Source: Micromonospora tarapacensis (GTDB lineage: Bacteria; Actinomycetota; Actinomycetes; Mycobacteriales; Micromonosporaceae). Taken from it: DNA of 64,000 nt. Position 1 is the first letter of the stretch; every line of letters starts with the position of its first letter. Shown here one piece after another: positions 63,659 through 64,000 of the stretch. Made by a program: the position numbers and the translations under genes. A model generated the notes under the pieces. That model ran no database searches and was not told where the DNA came from. It worked only from the letters and a program-made list of their open reading frames with translations. Location: contig NZ_JAHCDI010000004.1 of assembly GCF_019697375.1 (NCBI RefSeq), positions 1,847,324 to 1,911,323 on the forward strand. Direction: 5' to 3'.

Positions 63659-64000
63659 ACCAGTTCCCTTTCCCGTATGTCGGCGTCGGCGTCGTGTTCG
63701 GTCTCCTGCTGGCGGTCCATCTCGGCGCCGAGGCTGCGCAGGATGTCCAGCACCAGACCGACGACGACCAGGTACACACCGACGTCGAAGAAGACCGAGG
63801 TGACGAAGTGGATGTGCCCCAGCACCGGCAGGTGGAAGTCGAGCAGCGCGCTCTGCAGGAACTCGCCGCCGAGCGGCATCGCGACCACGCCGGTGCCGAC
63901 CGCGACGAACAGGCCGGCACCGAGCACCACACCGGCGTCGACGGGTGCGGCGCCGTTGAGCTCCGTGCGCCCGCCCGCCAGGTACCGCACGGCCAGCGCG
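63655..64000 (-). CDS. Mrp antiporter subunit A, C-terminal MnhB-like domain (5' partial)
   Basis: Only the last 115 residues are in the window: VRYLAGGRTELNGAAPVDAG, then helices VVLGAGLFVAVGTGVVAMPL and FFDVGVYLVVVGLVLDILRS, with HLPVLGHIHFVTS between. This is the MnhB-type end, which in actinomycetes is often fused to MnhA. The frame is open to the right edge. Translation couples to mnhC by GTGA. Confidence 0.88.
   Translation of the reverse strand, partial: ALAVRYLAGGRTELNGAAPVDAGVVLGAGLFVAVGTGVVAMPLGGEFLQSALLDFHLPVLGHIHFVTSVFFDVGVYLVVVGLVLDILRSLGAEMDRQQETEHDADADIRERELV

Noticed and set aside
1..64000. CRISPR arrays, insertion sequences, prophage or integrase genes
   Set aside because: No spaced direct repeats and no transposase or integrase motifs were found on either strand.

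Overview
The window is a roughly 64 kb stretch of very GC-rich DNA from an actinomycete, most likely a Micromonospora-type organism. The evidence is strong G/C bias at third codon positions, many GTG and TTG starts, dense operons joined by 4-base GTGA/ATGA overlaps, a desferrioxamine locus behind a DtxR/DmdR-type iron box, a mycothiol-dependent-isomerase-like gene and an Mrp-type antiporter. There is no rRNA, CRISPR array or transposase. One tRNA gene is present, tRNA-Arg(ACG).

Layout. 1-2.2 kb: a flavin oxidoreductase/methyltransferase fusion divergent from an XRE-cupin regulator. 2.6-11 kb: a B12- and radical-SAM-dependent lysine-degradation locus (kal, kamE, kamD, kdd, a reactivase and an amidohydrolase on the minus strand; kamA divergent), with a striking palindrome between kdd and kamA. 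11-19 kb: CsbD, a histidine phosphatase, a TagF-like polymerase with a gutted pyruvyltransferase, an Lrp regulator, an acyl-CoA dehydrogenase, an M24 peptidase, a VOC protein and a 5'-3' exonuclease. 19-23.7 kb: a LacI-controlled Gfo/Idh, DUF993-type aldolase and TIM-barrel isomerase operon. 23.7-29.5 kb: a large secreted esterase-like protein, a VOC protein, a GH51 arabinofuranosidase, a kinase-like protein and a 51-residue protein. 29.5-41.6 kb: desferrioxamine synthesis (desA-D) and uptake genes, plus a penicillin-acylase homologue and a second acyltransferase. 41.6-49.9 kb: an unusual cluster joining pterin/riboflavin-type enzymes (GTP cyclohydrolase II, RibD-like reductase, PTPS homologue lacking a zinc ligand) with glycolipid-type enzymes (glycosyltransferase, methyltransferase, flippase-like protein, CDP-alcohol phosphatidyltransferase, membrane sulfatase). 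This is the best candidate here for an undescribed system. 49.9-56 kb: a TRM11-like methyltransferase behind a G-quadruplex-prone tract and a palindromic repeat, a metalloprotease/trypsin fusion without its catalytic serine, and a two-component system flanked by an AMIN-like secreted protein and a GerMN/Gmad2 lipoprotein. 56-64 kb: a DinB-like protein, an MFS exporter, tRNA-Arg, an RtcB homologue with an internal deletion, and the mrp/mnh operon, which runs off the right edge.

A cross-cutting observation: about sixteen otherwise ordinary genes change reading frame mid-gene, almost always by one missing base and mostly in a run of three to six G or C. Restoring one base rebuilds a full-length protein and usually the expected overlap with the next gene. 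I read most of these as consensus errors in the sequence, not as pseudogenes, and give full spans. Separately, some genes (pyruvyltransferase, RtcB, a sigma-like fragment, the protease) look truly deleted or truncated, and this is not explained by single-base errors.
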